Origin: Halanaerobium sp. MA284_MarDTE_T2
GTDB taxonomy: Bacteria > Bacillota > Halanaerobiia > Halanaerobiales > Halanaerobiaceae
Reading direction: 5' to 3'
DNA length: 64,000 nt
Assembly (NCBI RefSeq): GCF_003337245.1
Contig: NZ_QPJE01000005.1
Location: 56,632-120,631 of the forward strand
Below are positions 51,003 through 61,242 of this stretch, one piece after another. Both the position numbers and the translations under genes were made by a program. The notes beneath the pieces were generated by a model. The model had not been told where the DNA came from. It was given only the letters and a program-made list of their open reading frames with translations, and did no database searches. Positions within the stretch are counted from its first letter, which is position 1. Every line of letters begins with the position of its first letter.

Positions 51003-53498
51003 TTGCAGGATTTTTATCCATTTAATAAGGTAGAAAAAAAGTGGCTTAAAAGATGGGAAGACTCTGATCTTCACAAAACAGGAGAGGATCCAGAAAAAGA
51101 AAATTATTATGTTTTAGAAATGTTTCCATATCCTTCGGGGAATCTTCATATGGGACATGTCAGGGTATATTCTATTGGAGATGTGATAGCAAGATACAAG
51201 AGGATGCAGGGTTATAATGTTCTTCATCCTATGGGTTGGGATGCTTTTGGTCTTCCAGCAGAAAATGCAGCTATCAAATATGGAAATATTCATCCTAAAG
51301 AATGGACCTGGGATAATATTGCTAATATGAAGAGGCAGATGAAAGCAATGGGATTAAGTTATGACTGGGATAAAGAGGTGACTACTGCCGCAGAAGATTA
51401 CTATAAATGGACACAGTGGTTTTTTGTTCAGATGTACAAAAATGATCTGGCTTATAAAAAAGAGTCTGCTGTAAATTGGTGTCCCAGCTGTGAAACTGTG
51501 TTGGCAAATGAACAGGTGGTAAATAATGCCTGTGAAAGATGCGGCACAGAGGTAAATATGAGGGAATTAGAACAGTGGTTTTTAAAAATTACTGATTATG
51601 CGGAAAGACTTTTAAATGATCATGATCTTCTGGATAACTGGCCGGAAAAAGTTAAAATTATGCAGAAAAACTGGATTGGCCGCAGTGAAGGTATGAGAAT
51701 CAAGTTTCCCATAAAAGATATGGATGAAGAGTTGGAAGTTTTTACAACAAGACCTGATACCCTCTATGGTGCCACATATATGGTTTTGGCACCAGAACAT
51801 CCACTTATAAAAGAGATGACAAAGGGTACAGAAATGGAAGCTGAAGTTAAAGAATTTATAGAAAAAGCAAAAAAGCAGAAAGAGATGGAAAGAACATCTC
51901 CACAATCAGAAAAGCTGGGAATTTTTACCGGTGGATATGCAATTAATCCTGTAAATAATGAAGAAATTCCAATTATGATCGCTAATTATGTATTGATGAG
52001 CTATGGTACCGGCGCAATAATGGCAGTTCCGGCCCATGACCAGCGTGATTTTGATTTTGCACGAAAATATGACCTGCCTATTAGAGTTGTAATTCAGCCT
52101 AAAGATAGAGAAGAAATTCTTGCTTCAGAAGAAATGGAAACAGCATATGATGGTGATGGTTATTTGATTAATTCTGAACAATATAATGGTTTGAGTGTTA
52201 AGGAAGCATTTGATAAGATGGCTGAAGACTTTGAAAAAGAGGGAATAGCTGAGCTGGAAGTTAATTACAGACTGAGAGACTGGCTGATTTCCAGACAGAG
52301 ATATTGGGGGGCTCCAATACCTGTAGTATACTGTGAAAAATGTGGCACAGTTCCTGTGCCAGAATCTGATCTACCTGTCGAACTTCCTCATGATGTAGAA
52401 TTTAAACCTACAGGTGAATCACCACTTAAATATGTTGACAAATTTGTTAATACTACCTGCCCTGATTGTGGTGGCCCGGCCAGAAGAGAAACAGATACAA
52501 TGGATACTTTTGTGGATTCATCCTGGTACTTTTTGCGCTACTGTGATTCTAAAAACGATGATTTTCCTTTTAGTAAGGAAAATGCTGATAAATGGTTTCC
52601 AGTAGATCAATATGTTGGTGGAATAGAGCATGCTATACTGCATCTGCTTTATTCTAGATTTTTTACTAAAGTTGTTCATGATATGGACATGACAGAAGCA
52701 GTTGAACCATTTACTAACTTGCTTGCACAGGGTATGGTGCTTAAAGATGGTGCTAAAATGTCGAAATCTAAAGGTAATGTAATTGATCCAGAAGAAACAT
52801 TAGAAAAATATGGTGCAGATACTGCAAGGTTATTTATACTTTTCGCCTCACCGCCAGAAAAAGATTTAGAGTGGAGTGACAAAGGAGTTGAAGGTGCAGA
52901 AAGATTTTTAAACCGTGTATGGAGGTTTGTAACAGAAAATATAGAAATCATTAAAAGTGGATCATCTGACATAAGTAGAGATAATCTTGATAAAGGTGGG
53001 AAAAAACTTTATAGGACTCTCCATGCCAGTCTTAAAAAGGTTACTGAAGATGTTGGAGAACGGCTTAATTTTAATACTGCAATAAGTGCAATTATGGAGC
53101 TTACAAATGAAGTTTATTCATATTTAAATGAAAGGGAAGCAGCAGATATTAATAAAGCACTTTTAAAAGAAACTGCTGAGAATATTCTTTTAATGTTGGC
53201 TCCATTTGCACCATTTATTACAGAAGAACTGTGGGAGAAGCTTGATAAAGAAAAAAGTATTCATCTGATGAGCTGGCCGGAATATGACAGGTCAGCCCTT
53301 GTAAGAGACGAAATTCCAATTGTCATTCAGGTTAATGGTAAAGTAAGGGATAAAATTTCTGTTGATTCCGATATATCTGAAAGTGATCTAAAAACTGCAG
53401 TTCTCAATCAGGATAAAATAAAGTCCTATCTAAAGGACAGTGAACTGATAAAAACGATAGTAATTCCAAAAAAACTTGTTAATCTAGTAATTAAATAA
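51003..53498 (+). CDS. leuS: Leucyl-tRNA synthetase
   Basis: An 831-residue bacterial LeuRS. The HIGH-type motif is in [11 protein letters not shown] near residue 47; a zinc-like Cys region follows (C-P-S-C, later C-E-R-C). The editing domain lies in the middle, and K-M-S-K-S lies near residue 587. The C-terminal anticodon-binding region is complete. The start is TTG at 51003 after AAGGAGTGTG. It is preceded by a T-box leader. Confidence 0.97.
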   Translation: MQDFYPFNKVEKKWLKRWEDSDLHKTGEDPEKENYYVLEMFPYPSGNLHMGHVRVYSIGDVIARYKRMQGYNVLHPMGWDAFGLPAENAAIKYGNIHPKEWTWDNIANMKRQMKAMGLSYDWDKEVTTAAEDYYKWTQWFFVQMYKNDLAYKKESAVNWCPSCETVLANEQVVNNACERCGTEVNMRELEQWFLKITDYAERLLNDHDLLDNWPEKVKIMQKNWIGRSEGMRIKFPIKDMDEELEVFTTRPDTLYGATYMVLAPEHPLIKEMTKGTEMEAEVKEFIEKAKKQKEMERTSPQSEKLGIFTGGYAINPVNNEEIPIMIANYVLMSYGTGAIMAVPAHDQRDFDFARKYDLPIRVVIQPKDREEILASEEMETAYDGDGYLINSEQYNGLSVKEAFDKMAEDFEKEGIAELEVNYRLRDWLISRQRYWGAPIPVVYCEKCGTVPVPESDLPVELPHDVEFKPTGESPLKYVDKFVNTTCPDCGGPARRETDTMDTFVDSSWYFLRYCDSKNDDFPFSKENADKWFPVDQYVGGIEHAILHLLYSRFFTKVVHDMDMTEAVEPFTNLLAQGMVLKDGAKMSKSKGNVIDPEETLEKYGADTARLFILFASPPEKDLEWSDKGVEGAERFLNRVWRFVTENIEIIKSGSSDISRDNLDKGGKKLYRTLHASLKKVTEDVGERLNFNTAISAIMELTNEVYSYLNEREAADINKALLKETAENILLMLAPFAPFITEELWEKLDKEKSIHLMSWPEYDRSALVRDEIPIVIQVNGKVRDKISVDSDISESDLKTAVLNQDKIKSYLKDSELIKTIVIPKKLVNLVIK

Positions 53499-53516
53499 TC
53501 TTAATATAGTTCTTTT

Positions 53517-53566
53517 GCTCTCCTGAATAATAGATGCTGTATCGGCTCTTAACAGGAGAGCTTTTT
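53517..53566 (+). terminator. Terminator after leuS
   Basis: GCTCTCCTG pairs with CAGGAGAGC, followed by TTTTTG. Confidence 0.9.
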
Positions 53567-53701
53567 GTTTAATAGATTATTTATTTATTTTTTACAATAA
53601 CAAAGGATATCATAATTTTTTAGTGAAGAAATATATTGATTAAAAAACTTATATTTATGGTATTTTATGTTTTTTTTATTCAATAAGAGAGGAGATATAT
53701 A

Positions 53702-53878
53702 ATGAATAAAGTGCTTGAAGGTATTTTAGAAGCTATCGATGATGAAATTGCTGCACAAGAAAAATATAGAAAATTAAAAGAGCAGACAGATGATAAAAAA
53801 GCAGAAGCTTTATTTGATCAGCTGATAAAAAATGAAATCAGCCATGAAAACTTTTTCGTTCAAGATATGCAGCATTAA
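53702..53878 (+). pseudogene. Short ferritin-like protein with 3' frameshift
   Basis: The 58-residue frame (starts MNKVLEGILEAIDDEIAAQE) matches short rubrerythrin-like ferritin helices, with E-E/H-E metal-ligand style (SHENFF). It ends D-M-Q-H, but in the next frame the DNA continues R-Y-A-A-L-K-E-Y-M-T-D to a TGA at 53898, which is the expected family ending. A single-base indel near 53861-53868 explains this. Loss of the last helix tip may not abolish function. The RBS is AGAGAGGAGATATATA. Confidence 0.65.
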
Positions 53879-54010
53879 AAGAATATATGACAGATTGATA
53901 TATCTATTTTAAAATATCAATATTCCAAAATTTGTTTAACTCGTCTAAAAAAAGGTTTTAAAAATATGCATTTTAATCGTTTGTAGTTGTAAAGTGGGGG
54001 GGAATAGTAG

Positions 54011-55272
54011 GTGCAGAAAGAAAATTTTAATATTAAAAAACTGGTTGTATTGCTGTCTGTATTTTTATTTTTAACAGTTATTTTTTATTATATATTTACT
54101 TTTAATTTTATTTATATTATTTTTTTTATTACAGCATCACTAATATTTTTTAATTATTTGCTGGATAATTTATTGAACAGGATTAAGATTTTAAAAAATG
54201 AGATAAAAGAAAAAAATAAAAACATATTTGATTTAGAAGAAAATATAAAAAGAAAATTTAAAAAAGCTAGAGATGTTCATCAGAGGATGCTGCACAAAAA
54301 ACTTCCTGAAACTGGAGAAATTATAGTCAGCACCTATTATCGTCCAGCTGAATATATTGGAGGAGATTATTGCAATGTGATAGAGATTGATCATGAATCA
54401 ATGAGTCCTTTTTGATCAGTATCTGGTTTATTATTTTGATGTTTCTGGACATGGAATCGACAGTACACTTTTAGCTATTTTTATAAATGATACAATGGTA
54501 GATACATTAAAGAAATTAATTTTCAACATCAATGATAATTCCGATGCGGTTGTAACTGCTGCTGGAGAATTGAATATTGTTTCTGAGGAAACTGGTAAAA
54601 GTTCTGAGGAAATTGCTAACAGTATTACTGAAGTTGCACAGGGCAGTGAAGATATAGGGAGAGAAATAACAAATATGAAAACAGCAGCTGTGCAGCTTGA
54701 TAATGAAGGAAAAACTTTAAAAGAAAATGCTGATCAGAGCCTCAAAGTTGCAGACCAATCTTCTAGCACTTAATGCCGCTATTGAGGCTGCAAGAGCAGG
54801 GGAAAAGGGAAGAGGTTTTGCTGTTGTTGCAGAAGAAATAAGAGAACTAGCTGAAGAATCTTCTGAAGTAACAACTAAGATTACCAGTTTAATTGAAGAT
54901 ATACAGTCTGAGACAACTGCTACTGTAAATTCTATGGATACAAATATTGAGGAAGTAGAAAAACAGATTTCTATAATTAATCAAGCAGGAGATTCTTTGA
55001 ATCAAATGGTTGAAGCTTCCAATAATACTAAAAATAAAGTCAATGAGATGAAGAATTTTGCTAATAAATTGGATGATATCATTGATATGATCAATCATTC
55101 TGTTGATTCTGTCGGCAGTGCGGTAGAAAACAATTCTGCAAGTGCTGAAGAGGTATCAGCTCTTGCAGAAGAGCAGAGTGCAACTGTTGAGCAGATATCT
55201 GCTTCTGCAGATGAAATGGAAAATATGGCACAGCATTTAAGATCCCTTATAGAGAAGTTTAAATTAGAATAA
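54011..55272 (+). pseudogene. Chimeric PP2C-phosphatase/chemotaxis-receptor pseudogene
   Basis: Part 1 (54011-54415) has two membrane helices and the start of an RsbU/SpoIIE-type PP2C domain (A-E-Y-I-G-G-D-Y). One extra T in a T-run at about 54410 shifts the frame; the other frame continues D-Q-Y-L-V-Y-Y-F-D-V-S-G-H-G-I-D-S-T-L-L. It then passes at about 54495 into a methyl-accepting chemotaxis signalling domain. A second break near 54766 precedes [16 protein letters not shown]. The receptor part is missing a segment before this hairpin tip. No single intact product is possible. Confidence 0.8.
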
Positions 55273-55280
55273 AATGTTCA

Positions 55281-55353
55281 CACAGCTCATATTTATGGTT
55301 GATATTTATGTTCAATTATGAACATAAAACTGAAATATGGGCTGTGCTTTTTA
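55281..55353 (+). terminator. Terminator after the chimeric pseudogene
   Basis: CACAGCTCATATTT pairs with AAATATGGGCTGTG, with an internal TTATGTTC/GAACATAA stem, followed by CTTTTTA. Confidence 0.85.
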
Positions 55354-55391
55354 TACCTGACAAAAACTCTAGTATTTTTATCAAATATATA

Positions 55392-55420
55392 TTGACATTG
55401 ATAATCGTTTTCATTATAAT
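55392..55420 (+). promoter_or_regulatory. feoAB promoter with Fur box
   Basis: TTGACA (55392-55397), 17 bp, TATAAT (55415-55420). The spacer and -10 carry TGATAATCGTTTTCATTATA, a good match to the Fur box. Iron-dependent repression by a Fur homologue is expected. Confidence 0.8.
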
Positions 55421-55449
55421 GAATATAGAATATATTAGGAGGTAAAAAA

Positions 55450-55683
55450 ATGACCCTCGCAGATATTAAATATGGTGAAAAATTTATAATAGAAAAAATA
55501 AATGATAAAAATACAAGGATGCAGGCACTTCGTTTTGGAATAGGTGAAGGGTCTGAAATAGAATGTGCAGGTCGTCTTCCAGGTGGACCTGTAATTTTGA
55601 AGAAAAATCTGCAGGAAATAGCGATTGGAAGAAAAATGGCGGAAAAAATATCTATTAAAGAGAAAGAGAAGGAAATTTTTTAA
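55450..55683 (+). CDS. feoA: Ferrous iron transport protein FeoA
   Basis: A 77-residue SH3-like FeoA. Typical pattern: L-R-F-G-I-G-E-G-S-E-I-E-C and P-G-G-P-V-I-L-K. AGGAGGTAAAAAA precedes the ATG. It overlaps feoB by 1 nt. It modulates the FeoB G-domain. Confidence 0.92.
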   Translation: MTLADIKYGEKFIIEKINDKNTRMQALRFGIGEGSEIECAGRLPGGPVILKKNLQEIAIGRKMAEKISIKEKEKEIF

Positions 55684-57539
55684 TGGATCAGGGCAGCCAG
55701 ATAAATATAGACAGCAATATTGAGGCTGAGAAAAAAATTGTTCTTGCAGGTAATCCTAATGTAGGTAAATCAATATTTTTTAATTACTTGACAGGAATAT
55801 ATGTTAGTGTTTCTAATTATCCCGGAACTACACTTGATATCAGCAGTGGTAGGATGGGAAATTATGCTGTATATGATACACCTGGAGTTTATGGAGTGGG
55901 CTCTATAAATGATGAGGAAAGAGTAGCCAGAGATTTTATTATTTCTGCAGATATAATAATTAATGTAGTAGATGCAAGTCATCTGGAAAGAGATTTATTT
56001 TTAACACAGCAGCTTATTGATATGGATAAAAGAGTTATTGTTGCTCTAAATATGATGGATGAAGCGGAAAAAAATAATATTGAAATAGATATAAAAAATC
56101 TAGAAAATAAACTAGGTGTTCCGGTTGTACCAACTGCTGCTGCTAAAGATAGAGGCCTTTTTGAGCTGAAGGAAAAAATAGATTCAGCCTGCAGAGGAAA
56201 TAAAATTTTTTCAGAAGATAATAAATTAAACCAGTTATATAAAAATGTCAGTACTGATACAGGCTCATCTCCAGAAGCTGTTATGCTTCTAGAAGAAGAT
56301 GAGTCTATGGTATCTAAATATGGAGCTGATTATCCTAAATTAAGAGAAGAAATATATACATTGAGAAGAAAAAGAGTTGATATGATAACTGCTGAAATTG
56401 TCAGCTATAATTTAACACAAAATAGTTTTGCTGCATCGATTGCCCAATATATGGTTAAACCAGCAACAGGTATTCCTATGCTGTTAGCCCTTTTATTTTT
56501 AATTTATCAGTTTATTGGAGTTTTTGTGGCACAATATGTTATAGAATTTACTGAAGGCTGGTTTTTTATGGGGTATTATGAACCTTTTATTAGATCAGTT
56601 ATTTCTTCAACATTGGGTCTAGATAATTTTATTGGAAATTTGTTGGCAGGAGAATTTGGAGTTTTAACTATGTCGGCAACATATATATTTGGCCTATTAA
56701 TGCCGCTTGTAGCTGGATTTTATTTAATGCTTTCTATTTTGGAAGATATAGGTTATCTGCCCAGAATAGCTGTTCTTGTTGATAAATTTCTGCAAAAAAT
56801 TGGACTAAATGGACGCGCAATAATTCCGATGCTGCTTGGTTTTGGCTGTGTTACTATGGCTACTATTACTACAAGATTACTCGGCACAAATCGGGAAAGA
56901 ATTATTGCTATATTTTTGCTTGGACTTGCTATACCATGCTCAGCACAGCTAGGAGTAATAGCTGGTTTGATTGCAAAATTGGATTTATTTTATGTTGTAG
57001 TTTATGTTCTTACTATTTTTATTATTTATGTACTTGCGGGAACATTTCTCAATAAAGTGTTACCTGGTGAGTCAAGTGATTTGTTAATAGATCTGCCTCC
57101 AATAAGGCTGCCAAAAATACTTAATGTGCTTAAAAAGACATATCAGCAGACAGCTGCATTTGTCAGAGAGGCTGGCCCAATTTTTGTTCTTGGTGCAGCA
57201 TTGATAACGATCATGGAAACTACTGGATTTTTAAATACAGTTATCACTTTCACTAGTCCACTTATTACCGACTGGCTTGGTCTTCCTGCAGAAACTACAA
57301 CAGCATTTATTATGGGAATAATTAGAAGAGATTTTGGGGCTGCTGGTTTAACTTCGATTTCTCTTACATCAGATCAGATTACAGTTTCTCTAATTACACT
57401 GACTTTATTTGTACCATGTATTGCTGCAATGATGGTAATGATTAAGGAAAGAAGTCTAAAAGAAGCAGTTTATATCTGGTTTGGAAGCTGGATAACAGCT
57501 TTTATTACAGGTGGTATAGTTAATTTACTTATATTTTAA
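55683..57539 (+). CDS. feoB: Ferrous iron transporter FeoB
   Basis: A 618-residue GTPase-permease. The N-terminal G-protein domain carries G-N-P-N-V-G-K-S (G1, about 23-30), T-T as switch I, D-T-P-G-V-Y-G (G3) and N-M-M-D-E (G4). About eight membrane helices follow with the C-x-x-M-A-like gate G-F-G-C-V-T-M-A and Gate motifs G-I-I-R-R-D-F-G-A-A-G. It imports Fe(II) across the cytoplasmic membrane. Fur-box control is predicted. Confidence 0.96.
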   Translation: MDQGSQINIDSNIEAEKKIVLAGNPNVGKSIFFNYLTGIYVSVSNYPGTTLDISSGRMGNYAVYDTPGVYGVGSINDEERVARDFIISADIIINVVDASHLERDLFLTQQLIDMDKRVIVALNMMDEAEKNNIEIDIKNLENKLGVPVVPTAAAKDRGLFELKEKIDSACRGNKIFSEDNKLNQLYKNVSTDTGSSPEAVMLLEEDESMVSKYGADYPKLREEIYTLRRKRVDMITAEIVSYNLTQNSFAASIAQYMVKPATGIPMLLALLFLIYQFIGVFVAQYVIEFTEGWFFMGYYEPFIRSVISSTLGLDNFIGNLLAGEFGVLTMSATYIFGLLMPLVAGFYLMLSILEDIGYLPRIAVLVDKFLQKIGLNGRAIIPMLLGFGCVTMATITTRLLGTNRERIIAIFLLGLAIPCSAQLGVIAGLIAKLDLFYVVVYVLTIFIIYVLAGTFLNKVLPGESSDLLIDLPPIRLPKILNVLKKTYQQTAAFVREAGPIFVLGAALITIMETTGFLNTVITFTSPLITDWLGLPAETTTAFIMGIIRRDFGAAGLTSISLTSDQITVSLITLTLFVPCIAAMMVMIKERSLKEAVYIWFGSWITAFITGGIVNLLIF

Positions 57540-57568
57540 TTTTACAAAATTATTTAAGGAGAATCTTT

Positions 57569-57730
57569 ATGAAAAACTGCAGTATAGATAATGATAAACT
57601 AGAACAGGAAATAACATGTCCAACTTGTGGTCTCAAAATAAAAGAAATCAAAAAAATAAAATGCCCTAGATGTAACAGCTATATATTTTCTAAATGTTCT
57701 GAGTGCAGAAGATGCAGTCTATTTAATTGA
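57569..57730 (+). CDS. Cys-rich zinc-ribbon small protein in the feo locus
   Basis: A 53-residue protein (starts MKNCSIDNDKLEQEITCPTC) with two CPxC-type pairs (C-P-T-C, C-P-R-C) and C-S-E-C, C-R-R-C at the C-terminus. AAGGAG lies 8 nt before the ATG. It is a rubredoxin-like or zinc-ribbon fold. Its position just after feoB suggests a FeoC-like or metal-binding accessory role, but the function is unproven. Confidence 0.65.
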   Translation: MKNCSIDNDKLEQEITCPTCGLKIKEIKKIKCPRCNSYIFSKCSECRRCSLFN

Positions 57731-57775
57731 TTTTTCTTTCCGCTCAAAGTATAATATATTAAATGAGGTGAAACT

Positions 57776-58243
57776 ATGAAGGAATTTGCCAAAGTTTTAA
57801 AAAATGAAAATAATAAAAGTCTTGTACGGATAGAAAGAGCTTCTGCCTGCAGTAAATGTAATAAACAGTGTCTGCTGGGGGAACAAAGCCATGAAATTGA
57901 AGAAATGGAGGTTTTGGTTGATGATCCAATTGGAGTAAAACCTGGAGAAACAGTTATACTTGAGATGGAGGCTAGACCGATTTTATTTGCTTCTATGATT
58001 GTTTATCTTGTTCCAATAATTGCACTTATTATGGGATATTTTGCAGGTATATCATTGTTTTTTGGATTTATCGTTAATGAAGAAATTGCGGGTATATTAG
58101 GATCAGTTGTATCTTTTCCTCTGTCATTTTTGATATTAAGGCTTTTTGATTTAAAAGCAAGTTCCAATAACCGCTATCATCCGAAAATAACAGAAATAGT
58201 GAAGGATGATACTCTTAATTTTAATGAACAGTGTGAAGTTTAA
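57776..58243 (+). CDS. RseC/SoxR-reducing-type membrane protein
   Basis: A 155-residue protein. The N-terminal Cys cluster (C-S-K-C-N-K-Q-C) is followed by a V-D-D-P-I-G-V-K-P-G-E-T-V segment and two membrane helices with the RseC pattern. In anaerobes such proteins accompany Rnf/redox complexes and may help maintain iron-sulfur redox state. AATGAGGTGAAACT precedes the ATG. It is probably co-expressed with the feo genes or from a nearby promoter. Confidence 0.8.
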   Translation: MKEFAKVLKNENNKSLVRIERASACSKCNKQCLLGEQSHEIEEMEVLVDDPIGVKPGETVILEMEARPILFASMIVYLVPIIALIMGYFAGISLFFGFIVNEEIAGILGSVVSFPLSFLILRLFDLKASSNNRYHPKITEIVKDDTLNFNEQCEV

Positions 58244-58383
58244 TATTTTTCCGTTCAAATAAAGTGTAGAGTTTTTTTGACTTTTAGACATCATTCAATT
58301 TTTTTATAAAGAAGAATAAAATAATCAGATAGTCACCTATAATTAGGAAAATTTAGAGATAGAAAATTGAGAAGGTGGATTTA

Positions 58384-59757
58384 GTGTCAGCAGAAGAAAA
58401 AGGACTTGAAAAGGCAGTTATAGGGGAAGATATTTCAGCAAAAAAATTAATATTAAAACTTGCCTGGCCGGTTATAGCCGAGCAGTCGCTTGCAACAATT
58501 ACATATATTGTAGATATGATGATGGTTGGGCGTTTGGGAGCTTCTTCTGTTACAGCAATTGGTCTGACAATGCAGCCGCTATTTTTTTCTACTGCGTTTG
58601 CTTCAGCACTTGGAGTAGGTACAACGGCACTGGTATCCCGATTTGTTGGTTCCAATAAAGTCAAAAAAGCAGGAAATGTTCTGCAGCAGTCAATTTTAAT
58701 GGCAGGGGTAATAAGTTTCTTGATTGCTGCTTTTTTTTATTTAAGTGCTCCTAATATACTTTCACTTATGGGAGCAGATCAGGAAGTTAACAAACTTGGA
58801 ACAGGTTATTTTAGAATTATGATGCCTGGCTATGTGTTTATGGTAATTGGATTTATAATAACTGCTGCACTGCGGGGGGCAGGAGAAACAAAACTTCCCA
58901 TGAAAGTAAACATAGTGGTGAACATTGTTAATGTGGTTGGTAATTATCTACTTATATTTGGAAATTTTGGTTTTCCAGAACTTGGTTTAAACGGAGCTGC
59001 TATTTCTACTACTCTGGCCAGAGCTGGTGGTGGAGTTATCTTTTTTATTATAGCACTGTCTTCTTTAAGTTCCATTAAAATGGAGTTTGAAAAATTCTTT
59101 AAATTAGATTTTGAACTTTTAAAGAGAATTTTAAAAATTGGCATTCCTACTGCAATGGAGGAATCAGTAAGACGTTTTGCTCAGCTGCTTTTTGTTAGAG
59201 TAATTTCTTCTCTTGGAACTACTGCTTTTGCTTCACATCAGATTGCAAATAATGCAGAGTCGATTTCCTATATGCCGGGATTTGGTATTGCTGTTGCTGC
59301 AACGACTCTTGTTGGACAAAATTTGGGAGCAGACAATCCGGATGGTGCTGAAGAAGGTACATACGAAGCATGGAAAATAGGTTCATTAATAATGGGGTTT
59401 ATGGCAGTAATATTTCTTTTTTTCCCCGAATATCTGGTAAAACTTTATACAGATGATCCGGATATTATTAAGCTGGCTTCTATTAACCTCAGAATTATTG
59501 CCTTTTCGCAGATTCCAATGGGGACACATTTTATTTTTGCCGGTGCACTAAGAGGGGCTGGTGATACTAAAGCTGTATTTTACAGTACTGCTGTTTCCAG
59601 CTGGATATTTAGACTTATTTTAGGTTATATTTTAGTTCATCCTCTGGGGCTGGGGCTTAAAGGTGCCTGGATTGCAATGGTTATTGACTGGATTATGCGG
59701 GGAAGTTATGTTGTTTACAGATTTAGAAGTGGACGCTGGAAATTTATTGATGTTTAA
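58384..59757 (+). CDS. MATE-family multidrug efflux transporter
   Basis: A 457-residue, twelve-helix MATE protein of the DinF/NorM group. Twin halves are visible: A-W-P-V-I-A-E-Q-S-L and I-G-I-P-T-A-M-E-E-S, with R-G-A-G-E-T-K and R-G-A-G-D-T-K signature loops. Na+ or H+ coupled drug export at the membrane is expected. The GTG at 58384 follows GAAGGTGG. A GTG at 58375 overlaps this ribosome site. Confidence 0.93.
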   Translation: MSAEEKGLEKAVIGEDISAKKLILKLAWPVIAEQSLATITYIVDMMMVGRLGASSVTAIGLTMQPLFFSTAFASALGVGTTALVSRFVGSNKVKKAGNVLQQSILMAGVISFLIAAFFYLSAPNILSLMGADQEVNKLGTGYFRIMMPGYVFMVIGFIITAALRGAGETKLPMKVNIVVNIVNVVGNYLLIFGNFGFPELGLNGAAISTTLARAGGGVIFFIIALSSLSSIKMEFEKFFKLDFELLKRILKIGIPTAMEESVRRFAQLLFVRVISSLGTTAFASHQIANNAESISYMPGFGIAVAATTLVGQNLGADNPDGAEEGTYEAWKIGSLIMGFMAVIFLFFPEYLVKLYTDDPDIIKLASINLRIIAFSQIPMGTHFIFAGALRGAGDTKAVFYSTAVSSWIFRLILGYILVHPLGLGLKGAWIAMVIDWIMRGSYVVYRFRSGRWKFIDV

Positions 59758-59828
59758 TTTCGGATTTCAGCTTATTAAAATCTATTTTTAAAACAAAATT
59801 GTAATTCAGTTTATCAAAGGGGGTTAAT

Positions 59829-60323
59829 ATGGGTAAAAAGAGTATTGTTTTTATTTTTATATTAGTATTTGCATTTTTATCAGTAAATTTTGTTTCAGCT
59901 GATTCTGATTCGGATAATATATCTAAAGATGAAAAGATTAAAGTGGAGATGATTTTAGAAGAAACTACATTTTCAAGAACAGATAAAGAGGAAATTGTAT
60001 TTAAAATTAGTAATATAAACAGTGAGGATATCAAATTAATTTTCACTTCAAGTAAAAAATTCGATTTTTATTTATTTAATCTCGATTATGAGTTATCCGA
60101 GATCATAAAAAACTATAAGTATTCTGCTGTCTATCAGTGGTCAGCAGATAAAATGTTTAGACAGGCATTTCAGGAAATAAAACTTCCGTCAGGAGATAGT
60201 TTGTCGTTTAATGTTAATTTAAATTTTACAGATATACCTGAAGGGGAATATCTGCTGATGGGAGAACTGCTTTCTCAAAATTATATAATTCAAAGTTCGA
60301 TAATAAAAGTCACAGTTAAATAG
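59829..60323 (+). CDS. Secreted BsuPI (intracellular proteinase inhibitor) domain protein
   Basis: A 164-residue protein with a signal peptide (residues 1-24, ending V-S-A-D). The BsuPI-type beta-sandwich follows: Y-Q-W-S-A-D-K-M-F-R-Q-A-F-Q-E-I-K-L-P-S-G-D-S. Some BsuPI proteins inhibit proteases and some are accessory domains. A GGGGGTTAATA site precedes the ATG. It is monocistronic. Confidence 0.8.
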   Translation: MGKKSIVFIFILVFAFLSVNFVSADSDSDNISKDEKIKVEMILEETTFSRTDKEEIVFKISNINSEDIKLIFTSSKKFDFYLFNLDYELSEIIKNYKYSAVYQWSADKMFRQAFQEIKLPSGDSLSFNVNLNFTDIPEGEYLLMGELLSQNYIIQSSIIKVTVK

Positions 60324-60438
60324 TGAAGGGAAAAGAGAATAAGGATGGTATAAATATTGTTAATTATATAATTGAAAATTCAGAATATTTTTATTTTAAA
60401 AAAGGCTTGTATTTTCTCATAAGTAAATATGATGTGTA

Positions 60439-60695
60439 CACAAAAAGGGTATTTGCGGAACATTAGGCATTTTTTGTTAATCAACCTTAAGCAGTGCTTG
60501 TACGAATTAGTTAAATACGTAGTGCCTGTGGTGCAATTTTAATGAGTTAAAAAGAGAAATAAGACCTCAGCACATGATGTGCTGAGGTAATCCTGAAGCA
60601 GGGCGTCTCATTTGATTAGGAAGTCTTTATTTCTCCTGTCAACGAATTTTAGTTTGATCGAAAAATGAGTTAGAGACGCAAATACCCTTTTTGTG
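60439..60695. repeat. 257-bp element bounded by perfect 19-bp inverted repeats
   Basis: CACAAAAAGGGTATTTGCG (60439-60457) is perfectly inverted at 60677-60695. Inside are the hairpin CCTCAGCACA/TGTGCTGAGG (about 60567-60589), GAGAAATAAGAC against GTCTTTATTTCTC, and GCGTCTC against GAGACGC. No open frame of meaning. A miniature inverted-repeat element or a structured RNA are the two main readings. Confidence 0.7.
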
Positions 60696-60724
60696 GGAGA
60701 ACCAATATATAATTATAAAAAATT

Positions 60725-61012
60725 AAATAAAAATTAATAGATAAATCCTGAGAAGGGGAGAGTGGTTTTAATCGTAGAACACAGCAATCCAGAACAGATA
60801 AGAGTCTGGACTTAAGATCAAAGTGAAGCGTACCCTGGAGGAGTTTTATCAAAGGTTCATAAACATGACATATAAGTTCACAAAAATGAACAGATAGATA
60901 AAAACACAAATCTGTGTTAAAGTTAATGAGTGGATAAATGAAATATGTTTGTCAACTGGAGTGGTAACACGGGCAGTCCTCGTCTCTTATTATTATTAAG
61001 AGCGGGGACTTT
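60725..61012 (+). promoter_or_regulatory. T-box leader of a truncated amino-acid transporter gene
   Basis: The T-box core GGAGTGGTAACACGGG (60958-60973) is followed by the terminator stem AGTCC-TCG-TCTCTTA/TAAGAG-CG-GGGACT with T's. Stem I is plausible (GAGAAGGGGAGAGTGG, then GAACACAG). I could not fix the specifier codon with confidence, so the amino acid is unknown. The gene behind it is broken. Confidence 0.75.
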
Positions 61013-61027
61013 TTTATATATTTTTTA

Positions 61028-61230
61028 ATGGAGGTGATTAAAATTATTAAATTTAAAGGTGTAAATAAATGGTTTGGAGATTTACATGTTCTAAATGACA
61101 TTAATTTAGAAATAAAAAAGGGAGAAGTTATTGTAATCATAGGGGCAAGTGGTTCCGGTAAAAGCACAATACTGAGATGTATCAATTGTCTGGAAAATTT
61201 TGGGGTTATTATTATAGATACTTTATTAGA
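61028..61230 (+). pseudogene. Truncated amino-acid ABC transporter ATPase (GlnQ-type)
   Basis: The frame gives K-G-V-N-K-W-F-G-D-L-H-V-L-N-D-I-N-L-E-I and Walker A G-A-S-G-S-G-K-S-T-I-L-R-C-I-N, the first ~60 residues of a polar amino-acid ATPase. Signature and Walker B are absent; the sequence passes into unrelated DNA at about 61195-61230. It is directly under the T-box leader, so the original operon was an amino-acid transporter under tRNA control. Confidence 0.75.
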
Positions 61231-61242
61231 AAAAAATCAGAT

